DNA of 64,000 bases. It comes from Mansonella perstans (taxonomy: Eukaryota; Nematoda; Chromadorea; Rhabditida; Onchocercidae). Where the stretch lies: positions 310,001-374,000 of the forward strand of contig JBAMDO010000574.1 in NCBI GenBank assembly GCA_037074765.1. The letters run 5' to 3'. A model generated the notes under the pieces. That model saw nothing but the letters and a program-made list of their open reading frames with translations. It ran no database searches and had not been told where the DNA came from. Shown in pieces: positions 27,801 through 40,100 of this stretch; positions within the stretch are counted from its first letter, which is position 1, and each line of letters begins with the position of its first letter. Made by a program: the position numbers and the translations under genes.

Positions 27801-30800
27801 TTGGTGCAAGACGTTTAGATTAAATGATATTGATCCAGAGCACTAAATTAAATTATAAGTTTTATAAAAAAAGTTGTGAACAATGATATCAAGAAATTAT
27901 TTCTTGCAGGGTTGTACTATAGTGGCAAAAGTCATGACAAAGGCATGGATGTTCCCGAAAATTTCGCATGATTTGTCATATGCGCTTTGCGATTTTCTGC
28001 GTGATCAGAATTACTTCGATTTGCTCATTATGAATTTTATCAAGGCACAAACTTGTGAACCTGGTAATCCCGAGTTTCGAGATATATATTGAAGCTTTGT
28101 TTTCTAGTCAGCTATGAGTAGTCACGAAGTGTTTACGGTTACTGTTGGAAAGCGACGGCTAAAACTTTTGAAAAGTTAACTGAAAAATGTTTGCTAGGAG
28201 ACATGAGAAAATTCTCTCTCTCTTATTTCAGTTGAGTTTATTCATGAAGTCTTATTATTTGAGAAAAATTATGCAAAAAGTTAAGCGAAAAACATCTAGA
28301 AGTGATAAATTTGATAAAATTTCGAGAAGAGGAAAAAAAATTTTTCGAGAAGACAGGATTAGCTTCAATCTCTTGGAGCAGTGCCTGTGATGGCATAAAT
28401 GGTCTGACCTTGGCGTTCCTTTGACATTTTTTGGGAAGCAATGTTCAGTGATTGTATGAATAAGTTTATGGAAAAAGACACTTTCTTTGCCTTCTTTTTG
28501 CAAAATTTCGCGTCACATCTTCCTTTTTTGATCTTAGCCGTCTTTTCTATTTCCATAATTGCTTTCGGGAGATAGTTGATTGAATGCAGTTGTTATTTTG
28601 CAGTTCGATTAGCGTGCGGACGTGTATTAGAGGAATGCCTTTCATTAAATAATCGAGAATATGTGGTTAATAGGGGTTATTTGAAAAAGCTGGTTGCAAC
28701 AGCCGAAAAGTTGAATAAAAATCCGGAACAGCAACGAATGTCGTTGTCGATCATGGAAAGCTTATTCAAGCATTCAACTGCTACCACTTATAGGTAGGTA
28801 TATCAAGAGAGGAATAAGACAGTAGGGATTTTTATGATATTCTATCTACGAATTAACTCCGATCGGTTAGGTTTACAATAAGCAAGTATAAATGAAAAGG
28901 ACGGTGACTAAAAGTACAAGTTTTTCGTTAATTGCTTGCAAAATTGTTGCTTCCTTCTCCTTGGAAAAGTTTAATAGTTGTCAACAGTAATATGTGATTA
29001 TTTTTCAGTATCATGCGCTTTTCAGGCTAATTGAGTATGGTGTTCTGGATCATATTCTGCTGACATGCAAACGTGCTACTGACACGCCAATAACCTTACG
29101 GCATGCTGCTCTTGCACTTGCCAATCTATCACTGTATAGTTGTTCGGAGGCAAAGAAAAAAATTATTCAGAAGAAGGTATGTTTGACTTAGATGATTTCT
29201 GAATTGTTAAAACAAGCTTATATGTTTTATGCAGTTGTTCTGAATCATATAAAATTTCTATACTTCTTTTAATTAATAATTCACTCAATTTAATTCCTTT
29301 CATATTTAGTAGCCATTGATGAAGTTGTGCTTATTAGTACGGTATTTCATCAAAGGTGCTTTAAAACACCATTACAAATCTGTGATTTTCTAATTTGTCT
29401 CTTCAGTGATTCACAACGGCAGTTAAAGCGAAATCATTTCTAACTGAAGTTGCACTTTCTGTTTCTAATGTTCCTCCTTCTATGTATCATATGTAAGCGT
29501 AATTTTGTGAAATGGTGGTTTGAGAACGGTTTTTGAAAATGATAAAGTTAATGAAGAGCAATTACTATTGATAAAGCTGATGAGGAACAATTGCTAGCTA
29601 TGAGATTTATGAGGGATATTGATTTATCCTCCATCACCATCCCTGTATCTTTGTTGATTTCCTCCGGTTTTCGCACTTTGTTTATCAGTTTGCTAACAAA
29701 AAAATTTTAATGAAAACAAATAGCATTCCCCATTGGACTGTAATTGATTCATTCGGACTGTATGAATCACATTAGAAGATCATTTTTACAGTAGCACTAT
29801 TTGCTGTTTTGGAAAAAAAATACTCAGTCTAGACTCTTCTTGCAAGATTTGAATTTAATTCTTCATTCAATTTATTAAAAGTTTGGATGAAGTGCTCACC
29901 ATTTATTAATGTTAAAGAAATAATGAGCTTATTTTTTTAAAATTATTTTTGCATAAAGTCTTAATCAGTAGTAGCCTGAATTATAAATCTGTAATTCTGA
30001 AAAAAAGAACCAAAAAAAAAAACGACTAGAACTTATTGAGACTTGGGAACAAGAAGAAACAATAAAAATGCTTAAATTTTAAAGTTACAGGTTCCGGATT
30101 GGCTGTTCTTGCTAGCATCACAACCAGATGATATAACACGTTACTATGCATGCTTAGCAATTTGTATGCTTGGAAGTACGAAAGAAACGGAAGCAGCGGT
30201 GAATAAGTCGGGTACTTTAGCCCTGGTAGAACCATTCCTACTTGCTCATCAAGCGATTACCTTTGCTAGTGATCACTACAAGCATTCACAAGGACGATCG
30301 AAGGAATGGCTTGAAAGGTTATTTCTGTTCATTTGTTAATAGGTTCACTGAAAACATCTTTCGGAGCATAATTAGTGTTCTGTTGCTGGGAAATGTAGAT
30401 GACGATAAATTACTTAATATATTATGAATGGTTTCTGCGAGTGCAATTATCCAATAAGATTTGTATGTTCTCTATTCTGATCCGTTCATCGCATGTACAG
30501 TCTTAAATATCGTAATTATCAATTATGTTTTTATAATCAGTTAAACGTTGAATCTATATGCCATCTATTGATTTGATTCAAGTATAAACTGCCATGAATC
30601 ATATTATGATAATCGTTGTTCTTGTTGTTGAATTTTAAATTGTACCTTATCTTCTTTATTTCTGTTTGATCCTTAAAATCAGTAGACTAATCTGTTGATT
30701 GCTTTTAATCCAATTTTGTACGCCGAAATTTTAGTTTTGAGGTTTAAAACTTCATATTCTCTTGCCAAATATTCTGAATCTGAAATGAATAAAAGGACAT

Positions 30801-33800
30801 ATGTTGAAAGACATGCTATATTAATGCTAATTACTCAAGAAAAAAAGAGAACAGGAGGATGACAGCAGTACCACTATTAATAATTAAGTCTTCATCGAGG
30901 TTGACAGTTTAGAGACTGTTGTTTATATTTGATATCCAGAGCTGTATTTATTTTCTTAATGCGGTGCAGTTGATTGGAGAGTTTTCACTTCAGGTTATTA
31001 TCAATGCTCAAATCGAAATGTCGGGAAGCACGCAGTATTGCTGCATTTCACTTTACAATGGAAGCAACAATAAAGAAAGATCAACAAAAACTTGAAGTTT
31101 TTCAAGTAGGTTTTCAGTTTTCAAAATACCTTCGGCAAGATCTGTGACATGACTCTTTGCTACTCGCCCGAAAAATTGTTGCGATTTTCTCACCACCTTT
31201 TTCTTTGGTGGCTGAAATGGGATCTTTGCAATGAACCGAAAAAAAAAAAGAATGTAACTTGATATTCATCGAAATCGTTCTAGCAATTTTTAAACCATTT
31301 CACTTTGTAAAGGAATGAATTTTTAAAGAATTTCCTTTCTTTATAAAGGAAAGGATTTTTTGGAAAAATTTCCTATTATTTTATTTCAAAAACGAAAAAA
31401 ATATCTCTGCTATGTGTTGCCAAGCATAACATTCAAAAGATGATACAAGTGGGATGCTACTTACTGTTATAATACAAATGAAGTTCTTGCTTCGACACAT
31501 GGTCTTATACAAGAGTTTTAGAAAGCTTTTTTTGGGATTCTTTGATTTCGAGATTTTTATCAAAAAATCATCGATTTTTAATAATGTTTTTTCCAAAGTA
31601 ATAAAGTTAACCACATCTGCCTTAGTTAATTTTCAAAAACTTTCAAATCACCTGTTGAACTTGAAAAATTTTCATGGATTTGAGATAGGATGCATTTTTT
31701 GAATTCTTCTTAATTTTTCAAGCAGACAAAACGTTAGAATTTAGATTTGAATAATACATTCAGTCACTGCCCTTTTTGATCAAAACTTTTCCCAGTTCCC
31801 ATCAATTTCTCTCACTTTTTTATTTTCTCTCACGTTGAAATGCATTTTTTGTGAAAATATTGTATTTCTACGATTTTAATTTGCGAAGGAATTCATTTTC
31901 CAGTGATTTATTTTGTCAGTACATTGCAATAATAGTGTCAAAATAGATGTCAACATAAAAAATGGTCGATGAGCGCCATGTTTGTATAGAGAAATGCAAC
32001 ATATATACACAGACATATACTATCACTATTTAATTACAGTTCAAAAGATCTCTTTTTTAACTGAAAGCAATTACAATCTGTAAGTTCTTGTGATAAGCTT
32101 TACTTTTTAGATTGTATCTTAATTATTCCAGCTTATTCTTTGGATATAAATTGAAAATTGCTGCTTACTTCTAATGTTTTTCTTTTTTTTTTTTTTGTCT
32201 CAAATTGTGGATTTTCTCAGTCTGCTCTATAAGTTACGCTTAATTTAACTTTAACTTGTTGCTGCGAAATTTTAACAGTTTTTTCAAAATGTGGTTACCA
32301 TGCAGCTAGACAAGATCATATCGTATAGTAATGATTTTTTGAGGCATTTTCTAGTATTCGAACTTTTCAAATTTAAATCCATGTTTGTTTGAAATGTGCT
32401 TCTACCACAAAAGAATCTTTGAAATTAAATCTATAGATACTGTGGAGTAAAAAATTTTTTCAGTTGTACTTTTTACTAGAATATTATTAAAAACGAAAGC
32501 CTAAAGTTGATTTGTTAATTTAATTATATTCAATAAAACAGCAATGTAACTCATTGCACTGCAGGAAATAGGAGCTATAGCGGCATTGAAAGAAATTGCA
32601 TCAAGTCCAGACGAAGTAGCCGCGAAGTTTGCAAGTGAAGCTTTGACTGTAATAGGTGAGGAAGTGCCCTACAAACTTACTCAACAGGTACCATGCTGGA
32701 CAATTGCCGATGTGCAGTATTGGGTGAAGAAGGTCAGTTTGACAGTCTTTAATTTGGACATTCTATCAAGTTAAGCGGAAAAGATGAATGTAAATGTTTC
32801 TTTGTAAGAAATGATGCCTATAATTCATTTATAAATTTGTACAGATTGGCTTTGAATCCTATACAGATGCATTCGCAAAGCATATGGTTGATGGTGATTT
32901 ATTGCTATTGCTAACTGAAAAAGAACTTGAACAAGATCTTCAGATGTCTTCTGCCCTTCTTAGAAAACGCTTTATTCGTGAACTGGAAAGCCTTAAGGCA
33001 AGTTTTTCTTTTTCTGGAAGTATTTTAATTCATAGGAACTTATTTATATAGTGAATGATTTTGCATAAAATATTGGTATGCGGATGGAATATAAGTGTTC
33101 TATTGAAATTAAATAAATACTAACCAGCACACATTCAGTAAAACGGTAATACTTCCAGATCGCAGCAGATTACGGAAGTGTGGACGAAAGCCAATTGGAT
33201 CAATTTCTGATGTCGTTAAGTCCCGAATTATCAGTTTATACATATCAGATGCTTGGTATGGGTTTAAATCGTAGTTTGTTACCATCTTTAACTGATGAGA
33301 TGATGAAAACCGTGTGCGGAATGCATAATCCTATCCACAGGCTCAAACTGAGGCAAGCATTGCAAGGTAAGACATTAAATATAATTGGTTAGGTAATTAA
33401 ATCAGATTTGAATTTTAATGTAAAATTGTGATAAAATTTATGACATATTACATTATGGAATTGTAATAATTGTAGACAGCAAGCATATCGATGACATTGA
33501 AGTTGCGATTTTGAGCAAGCAAATCGATGTATTCATAAGTTATCGACGCAGTACGGGTAATCAACTGGCCAGCCTTATCAAAGTTTTACTTCAGCTTAGA
33601 GGATATAAGGTTAACATTTGTTTCTATTTTGACTTGATCTGTGTGGGAATTTTCAATACTGATCTCTTCATGAAGAATTCCCATCTGTTAAATCTCTTTT
33701 TTTGTGTTGTTGAAATATATCACAGCTTGCCAAAAAGAATTATTTCTTGGATCGCGTTCTTTTTCTCAGGCTACAGTTAGTACTGCTTTTTACGCATACC

Positions 33801-35438
33801 TGCAAAATGCACAAAAAATTGTTCGCCAATTTTTCTGTTTAATATAAAGTTTTGGTTCTGATCAATGGATTTAAATTTTGAGTCAGATTATTTTTTTTAA
33901 ATGACATCATATTACATCCTTTCATGTTTGTCGCCACGGTACTGTAACTGTGATATACTTATTGTTGCAGGTATTTATTGATGTTGATAAACTGTATGCT
34001 GGTAAATTTGATTCATCATTGTTGAAAAATATCCAGGCAGCAAAACACTTCATTCTTGTGTTAACACCGAATTCTCTAGATAGATTATTCAATGACCACA
34101 ACTGTGAAGATTGGATACATAAGGAGGTTTGTTGAATGTTTCTTGTAGTAATTAAGGAAAGAATTGAGAATTAATGCAGAAGTATTCATTTAATTTTGCT
34201 TTCTTTTGCAGTGTCTGCAGTTTAACCTTGTTTCTTCAATAAAATGTTTCGGACTTCTTTAGATTTCTCTCTCCTTAATGGTTAAAACTCCTATAAGCAG
34301 TAGATTTGAATGGTAGAAGGTGGTAATTGCGGAAGAGGGCGATAATTAGCAATATAAACAATTGCGAAAACTGAATTGTGTGGTTGAAATTTAGTGAATA
34401 AATATTACTAGTGATTTATATTTCAGCTGCGATGTGCTTTTGATCATCATAAGAATGTGATACCAATTTTTGATCAACATTTCGATTTCCCCGCTGATAC
34501 CGACTTGCCAGCTGATATACGACATATCACTCGTTATAATGGTGTTCGTTGGGTTCATGATTATCAAGAAGCTTGTATGGATAAAGTGGAACGTTTCATC
34601 AAAGGTGAACTGAATCGAACACCGAGTATTGGTCAGCAGCAGGTGAATTTTGTTCGTCAACAAAATTTTTGATCATATTATGTAATTAGGTGCATACAAA
34701 TTACCTATTTTTTAGAAATTAAGACTGTGCACTTTGGAAATTTTTTGATAGTAATTTGAAATAAAGGTGTGTTTCAGCATTACAGCAACAGTATTCTTAT
34801 AACGTTCTGTTTAGACTAATAAACGTCAGATTTGTTGAAGATTTTTGAAGAAATTGTGATTAGTTATAGATTTCTGATAAGTTTTGTTCAGACATCGGTA
34901 ACATCAAGTGCGAGTAGCGGAGCTCAGCAACGTAAAATATCTGCACGATGGTCAATCACAAAAACAGCTCAAAAATGTTCGGTAACAAGGCAACAACAAC
35001 AGAGTGAAACGTCAGGCAATCATTGCATGGTAATCTTTCTTGAAATGCTTTTGTAGGATTTTGATTATATGTAAGCAAAACAGCGAATATAAATCACTAC
35101 TATTATCAACAATTTTATGCACGAAGTATTCATAGCAGATTCTATTTAAAAGTTTGTATTAGCGTTTAATCAGATTTGTTTTTTTTTTTTTTTTAATTTA
35201 ATTAGTATCCATTATGTTTTATTTTACCAGCGATGTTCAACATCTTGTATAGTTATTTCCTTACTATTTCCTAATTCATGAAAAATGCATCAAATTTAAT
35301 TCATCTAGCCGCTTGAATTTGATTTATTCTGCACCACATCTTTTTCATATATATTTTATACGAAGTTTTAGAAATTACTTTCAGTCACCTCGGCTGCCGC
35401 TGCGAAACAACACAATAAACAACACCAGTCGCTCATGA
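15357..35438 (+). CDS. tir-1: TIR-1/SARM1: ARM-SAM-SAM-TIR NAD+ hydrolase and adaptor
   Basis: Nematode SARM1 orthologue. The family hydrolyses NAD+ via its TIR domain, drives axon degeneration, and signals to the NSY-1/p38 pathway in neurons and intestine. Exons: 15357-15541 (start uncertain), 15719-15873, 19621-19779, 23379-23757 (donor uncertain, possibly 23655), 25086-25190, 26920-27066, 27170-27322, 27910-28063, 28604-28793, 29026-29176, 30091-30317, 30994-31105, 32565-32732, 32845-32997, 33159-33366, 33476-33609, 33971-34126, 34427-34642, 34892-35029, 35385-35438. Phases agree throughout; about 1115 residues. ARM region: 27170-32680 (e.g. [20 protein letters not shown]). SAM1: 32680-32997 (ADVQYWVKK). 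SAM2: 33159-33366. TIR: 33476-34642, with [20 protein letters not shown] and DWIHKE, whose Glu (codon ends 34126) matches the SARM1 catalytic Glu. The N-terminus is low-complexity and the tail Ser/Gln-rich. A possible first exon MLRC at 15277-15289 fits in phase but is weak. Confidence 0.93.
16609..17007 (-). CDS. Predicted secreted protein nested antisense in a tir-1 intron
   Basis: Unbroken 132-codon ORF on the strand opposite tir-1. Several Met codons lie near the start (residues 1, 10, 15, 25). From Met15 it reads [20 protein letters not shown] then [10 protein letters not shown], a classic signal peptide with likely cleavage near TTA/KPN. The mature part is hydrophilic: [20 protein letters not shown], then acidic [11 protein letters not shown], then a strongly basic RRHRRH, and it ends [10 protein letters not shown]. 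The dibasic cluster could be a propeptide cleavage site releasing a C-terminal peptide, but that is only inference. I recognise no family. There is no good acceptor just upstream of the ATG, so a non-coding first exon may exist elsewhere. Length, signal peptide and composition make a chance ORF unlikely. Confidence 0.65.
   Translation of the reverse strand: MNGSSFSSRMRASDMFVRILVAPKMILFLLLIHYSCTTAKPNPNLFNRHTATFNVKSQILFPNLKPDKMLNMFEETFREVFDEMKETDEDAKLRRHRRHMLQTQLYKLSGQKKTTKSGPNQINHQPFPYQAV
17885..18061 (+). pseudogene. Coding-like fragment in tir-1 intron (upstream part)
   Basis: Open frame of 58 codons, without an ATG at its head, reading [20 protein letters not shown] then [20 protein letters not shown]. 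Composition is much more protein-like and GC-richer than the flanks. Possible donors GTAAGA (17969) and GTAACA (18023) lie within it. It may belong with the fragment at 18469-18754. The family is unrecognised. It could be a decayed gene copy, a real exon of a nested gene, or an alternative tir-1 exon: the acceptor at 17892 would fit the phase left by the exon ending at 15873. Confidence 0.4.
18469..18754 (+). pseudogene. Decayed coding remnant with frameshift and stops
   Basis: From an ATG at 18469 the frame reads [20 protein letters not shown] then [18 protein letters not shown] and stops at 18583-18585. Shifting by +1, the reading continues [20 protein letters not shown] and then [20 protein letters not shown] followed by [20 protein letters not shown], ending with TAG 18752-18754. 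The two halves look like one former ORF broken by a frameshift and two TAA codons; no pair of splice sites joins them in phase. I do not recognise the family. Transfer from an endosymbiont (filarial genomes often hold Wolbachia fragments) or a dead paralogue are both possible. Confidence 0.45.
18810..18839. repeat. Run of 30 T
   Basis: Uninterrupted homopolymer inside a tir-1 intron; the exact length in assemblies is unreliable. A T9/A18 tract follows at 19303-19329. Confidence 0.9.
19780..23378. other. tir-1 intron, no supported feature
   Basis: 3.6-kb AT-rich intron. Open stretches at 20285-20638 (117 codons) and 21013-21312 are within what chance gives at this base composition. A short coding-looking piece beginning at 20004 ([20 protein letters not shown]) ends at 20092 and fits no exon phase. 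Confidence 0.55.
23758..26919. other. tir-1 introns around the 25086 exon
   Basis: Two introns flanking the short exon 25086-25190. A 41-codon acidic open frame at 24288-24413 ([20 protein letters not shown]) follows a short frame near 24211 after a run of A and could be a remnant; it is not supportable as a gene. A tRNA-like fragment lies near 26430-26500. Confidence 0.45.
26437..26497 (-). other. Possible tRNA-derived fragment (B-box-like)
   Basis: On the minus strand the GC-rich patch reads GAGCTAGAGCATGACAG then AAGGTCGAGTCCCGGC. GGTCGAGTCCC resembles the Pol III B box and AGCTAGAGCAT a tRNA D-arm. No complete cloverleaf can be drawn, so at best it is a decayed tRNA or SINE. Chance remains possible. 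Confidence 0.25.
32998..33158 (+). other. tir-1: GC-AG intron of tir-1
   Basis: The intron between the SAM1 and SAM2 exons begins GCAAGT directly after ...SLKAAG-side codons CTT AAG and ends TTCCAG. Protein continuity (ELESLK then [11 protein letters not shown], matching the family) requires this border. The nearest GT (33001) would break the frame. Non-canonical GC donors are a small minority of introns, though a known class. Confidence 0.85.
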
Positions 35439-37124
35439 TTGATAGTTATCTTTCTCCAACTAACTGCTTTGTGCATTATTAAATGAATGAAGGATGGTGT
35501 AGAATTGTCTACGGGTTTTTGTTTTGATTCCAATGTATCTGATTCGTTATAGATTTATTGGTTTTTTTCATTTCGGTAAAAAATATGAAGAAATGGGAAC
35601 TGCTATGGAAATAGTTTTCTTTACGACTACTTAAAGAATTCCCAACTCAGTCTTCGCTGTCCGCAAAATCTGTTGGATGTTTGACTGATCCAGGATGCTG
35701 ATCTTTTTACAGATCCAGTGATTGAGCTTATGAACTGGGCGACTGAGCTATTTGTGAGATTTTATCATACATCTCCAACTTTAATATTACCTAAATAATT
35801 TCTGAAGTTGTGGAATTCATATCTTCACCTTCTTTCGGCCATTCGATGAAAATACCTCCATTAAAATCAAATGCGAAATATTTTACCAGATGAATTAGTT
35901 ATAAGAGAATTCAAACTTTTAGTTTTTTAGAAAAAAAAAAAAAAAAAAAACTTCAAGTTTCTAGCATTAATTATTTAATTATTTGTTTTTCTGCCTCTTT
36001 ACAATTGATTGAAATTATGAATATTGTTTGTTAACAAAAACAACTAAACTAGGAGAACTGCTCAATCTTATCCGTCAATCAGTTGAATCTATTTATTGTT
36101 TAACAGAATTAAAAATGATTTTTTGCAAATCATTCGACGATAGTTCAATCGTGAAAAATCTCTTTTGTAAAAGGTTAAATATGAAAAGATGTAACAAATT
36201 ACTGTAAAATATTCAACCTCATTTAATAAGAAAAATGTCAGTAAATTATATGTGTTGTAAAAAGTTCGCATATATCAGATTTACTAATGTTGTAAGGTTA
36301 CAAGCAGGTAACTCAAAATGAGGACTACGGTTTCATTACAGATTCTTTGTTACTTCTTTGTTTGTACATTGCATTTAAATTGTGATATATAAAATTTAGT
36401 CCTATGTTGTGATATATTCTCTGCCAAAATTGTATTTTTTAATTTATAATTTTGTTTTTGTATTAATCAATTTTGTATTCAGCAATATTATCTTCCATAT
36501 GTTATGATGTTGTTTTTATAAAAAATATCTATACGTGTTTTTGCCGGGTTAATTTGAATTTTAGAATAGATATTCGTTGGAATATTTCAAACCAAATTGA
36601 TTTATGAACGGTAAATTAAATGTTGGTCATTGGTATTACAGTTGCAATTGTTTCATTCATTAATGTAATTTGAAATATTTCGTGTATTTTAGCTCTGTTT
36701 GATTTTATATTCATTGAATAAATATTCTTTTAAGTAAGATTGATTAATTTAATTCAGTATATTGAAATTAGATCCGTATTAAATTCAATAAATACCCATA
36801 TTGAATGATTCAAATTCAATTTAATGCCACTAATTTAAAATCACTCTTTCATGTTTACTTACTAGTTCATGTGAAAACGTTGCATGAAAATGCATGTTCT
36901 CCTTATCCATTCGAGAGCAGTATCCGGTTTTGTTTCCTACGGTGATGATGGCAAATCCGTTTTGCGTATCGGTTTGTAAAAAAGTATTCTGATTTCACAG
37001 CTGGACGATTAGCTTTGGTCATGCAAGGGTCATTCATTGGGAAGTAAATAGTTACTGAATTGGAGGAATTGTTTGTTTTGAAATGAAAATTTGTTAATTT
37101 CAGATTGAATTGTAAACGAATTGA
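35439..37124. other. Intergenic interval between tir-1 and topoisomerase II
   Basis: AT-rich and without supported genes. It should contain the tir-1 3' UTR and the topoisomerase promoter. A GC-richer patch at 35660-35760 is described separately. There is an A run of about 20 bases at 35931-35950. Confidence 0.6.
35660..35760 (-). other. Possible tRNA-like fragment (A-box-like)
   Basis: On the minus strand the sequence CTCACAAATAGCTCAGTCG contains TAGCTCAGTCG, close to the Pol III A box / tRNA D-arm. It is followed by a GC-richer stretch with ACTGGATC and CCTGGATC. No B box or acceptor stem is visible. It may be a SINE remnant or chance. Confidence 0.25.
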
Positions 37125-37137
37125 ATGATTGCTTTAG
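37125..37137 (+). other. Likely trans-splice acceptor abutting the topoisomerase ATG
   Basis: ATGATTGCTTTAG ends at 37137 and the ATG begins at 37138. Placing an SL directly on the ATG is common in nematodes. The in-frame TAG just before the ATG argues that translation does not start further upstream on unspliced RNA. Confidence 0.55.
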
Positions 37138-40100
37138 ATGAAGTGTATTCAGAAGGTATTGTGTAAAGAATGTTTTAAACGATTATTGATCATTTCGAAG
37201 AGAAATTTGCATCTAAATTTAAATAGATATCTAGAGATATGTTCATCTAAACATCATCAAAAATTGCTTCTTCATTGCTACCAACGTTCTATTAGTAGCG
37301 CTAGTGGTTAGTGATTTTTTGCTTCTTTGTTTAAATGTTAATGTTTTTGAAAGAAACTAAAATCGTTTTGATCTATGGATTCTTTAGATGTAACATGAGG
37401 ATAAGGATCAGTTCTTCATAAAAGCAATATTTAGTTGGAAGTACAGTATCGAAATCATTTCAGTTCAGTCGTGTAGATATTATCACTGATGTAAAAGATC
37501 ATCAAAATTTAATCGTTCAACCTACTTTATTCGCTTAATATTTGAAAAACTTTCAGTTCGATATGAATCGAAACAACAAGCTACTGTAGCGGAATTAGCA
37601 GTGTCAAAGTATCAAAGACTTACTCCCCTCAAACATATACTTTATCGACCAGATAGTTATATTGGTTCTGCTTTTTTATCTGATGAACAAGTTTGTATTT
37701 TTCATTCTGCGTTTATTGTAGATAATTTGATGAAGGTTTTTGGTAAAGATTTCTTGAATAATATATTTTTCAAGAAATTGATTTGATCTGGATAACTATC
37801 TTTTATATTTGTAATTTGCTTATTATTATCTTTAGCCAGTTTATGTTTACGACGCCGTGCTGAGACAGATTGTGAAAAAAGAAGCACGTATTGTTCCTGG
37901 CTTATTGAAAATCTTCGATGAAATCTTAGTTAATGCAGCTGATAACAAGAGACGAGATCCGCAAATGACCACTATCACTGTTAATATTGACAAGTTGGTT
38001 TCGTTTTCCAATAAATTGTTATTATAAATTTGAATTCATTCTGTATGATATATATCCTGTGAATTAAGAGTCAAAAATTCTAAATTTAAAATAATGCTTC
38101 AAATCTAAGAGTATGAATCTTATAGATTTTTTATCCTATCTTATTAAGGAACCTTTAAACCAACTAAACAACAATTAGCTATATTAGAAATTTGTACTAA
38201 AGAATCTAGTTTAAAACCATATATACTATATATATATATCTGTGCACTATTCCAAATATGTTTACTATTTTTTGTTTTCTTTTTATCTTGCAATGATTAT
38301 GAGCACTTCAGGCACCAGATATTAATTTAAACCATTCTATTTTAATCCTTTATTTAGAGAAAGGAACATAATATCGGTCTGGAACAATGGCTGTGGAATA
38401 CCAGTGGAGATTCATCCGACGGAAGGAATCTATGTTCCTACTATGATTTTTGGCACGCTATTCACTTCATCAAATTATGACGATTCTGAATTGAAAATAG
38501 TTGGTTAGTTCTTAAAAACACATTATTGTTACTTTTCCGGATTGCTCTTCTATTCTTGTTCTTCTATTCAGCCAGGGATTTTTAATAAGTTACTGAATTG
38601 AGTTTATTTATGTCCATTAAACATGACTTAAAACATAGTTTTCGGCACTCGAAAGAAGTTTTTATTCAATTTCATGGAAGAAACATGAACTAGACATGAG
38701 CTTTTAATCAAGTTTTCAAAATTACAGGTGGTAGAAATGGATTCGGCGCTAAACTGTGCAACATATTTAGCACGGAATTTGCCGTAGAAACTTGTACAAA
38801 GCAGTCTGGATTGCGCTTTTTTCAAGTAAATCTGTATTTCTATTATATTGCCATTCTTTCTGAATTATAGTGCTGCAATTATTATTTTGATTTATTTTAA
38901 TCCGTGTTCAAATTCATTTACCGTAATTACACTTTTTCTGTTTTCATACTTTTTTTTTCGTATTTTCAGTTTCACTTTATTACACTGGAAACACTGTGAC
39001 TTCGGGCACAGCACAGATGTGTTAACTGTTAACCAATGTTACTTTTTGTTTTAGTGCTGGCGAAATAATATGAATGATGTGGATGACCCGATTATCAGTA
39101 ATGTTGGTCCAAATGCATCCGACTATACTTGTGTTACTTTTAAACCAGATCTGAGCAAATTTAAACTGCCAGCTTTAAACGAAGATACGGTAGAGGTAAT
39201 GATGAGAAGGACAGTAGATATCGCTGGCACCCTTGATGGTGTTGATGTATTTTTGAACGGAACTAAGGTTGAGGTTAGGAGATATTTTTTTCATTATTTA
39301 TTAAATTTATCAAAGTTATAAAATAAAAAGTTATTATTTATTAAAGTTACATCATTTCATGAATAGATTTAGTTTTTTTTCCAAGATTTCTAAATCTGTG
39401 CCTACGAGTATTTAATCAGAAAGTGTTTTTTTCTGGTAATATATTAATATATTCTTTTGAAGGTTTCAGGATTCGAAAACTACGTGAAGCTATTTTCAAC
39501 AAATTCTAGTGACTTTGTTGAAAATTCCACCTTCCCGTTCTATTGTAATGTTAATGATCGGTGGCAAATTGCTGTAGCACGAAGTGATACTGGGTATAAT
39601 CATATCAGTTTTGTTAACAACATCAATACTTTGAAAGTTAGTTTTTTTTTTCAATTCAATGAAATCGCTGAATCGGTAAAATATTTGGAGAAAATAACTG
39701 ATAGTGCAGAAATAACAGTACCTTCACTTCCTGTCGCTATAGTTGTGCTTTTCGAAAATTTCGCTGAAATTTAAAAGCTGATTTATTGTTTCGACAAGTG
39801 ATTTATTATGATGTCCCGTGTATCTGTTTCTACTCCAAGCACATTCAAAACTTTTGTTCAGCAGCATAGCATGCAGCAGCAGAACATTTTGATATAAATA
39901 ATTTAGGGCGGACGACATGTAGATTATATTGTGAACCAATTAATAGCACGATTGAAACTGGAAATAGGTCAACGCTGTGGTTCTGAAAAATCCATAAATA
40001 CACATCAGGTGAGTTGCTTTATGTCTCACAGTTAATGTACAGCAGTGGAAACACTGATTTAATTAAACTAAAAAATAATAATAATAAATAATTTAAACAA

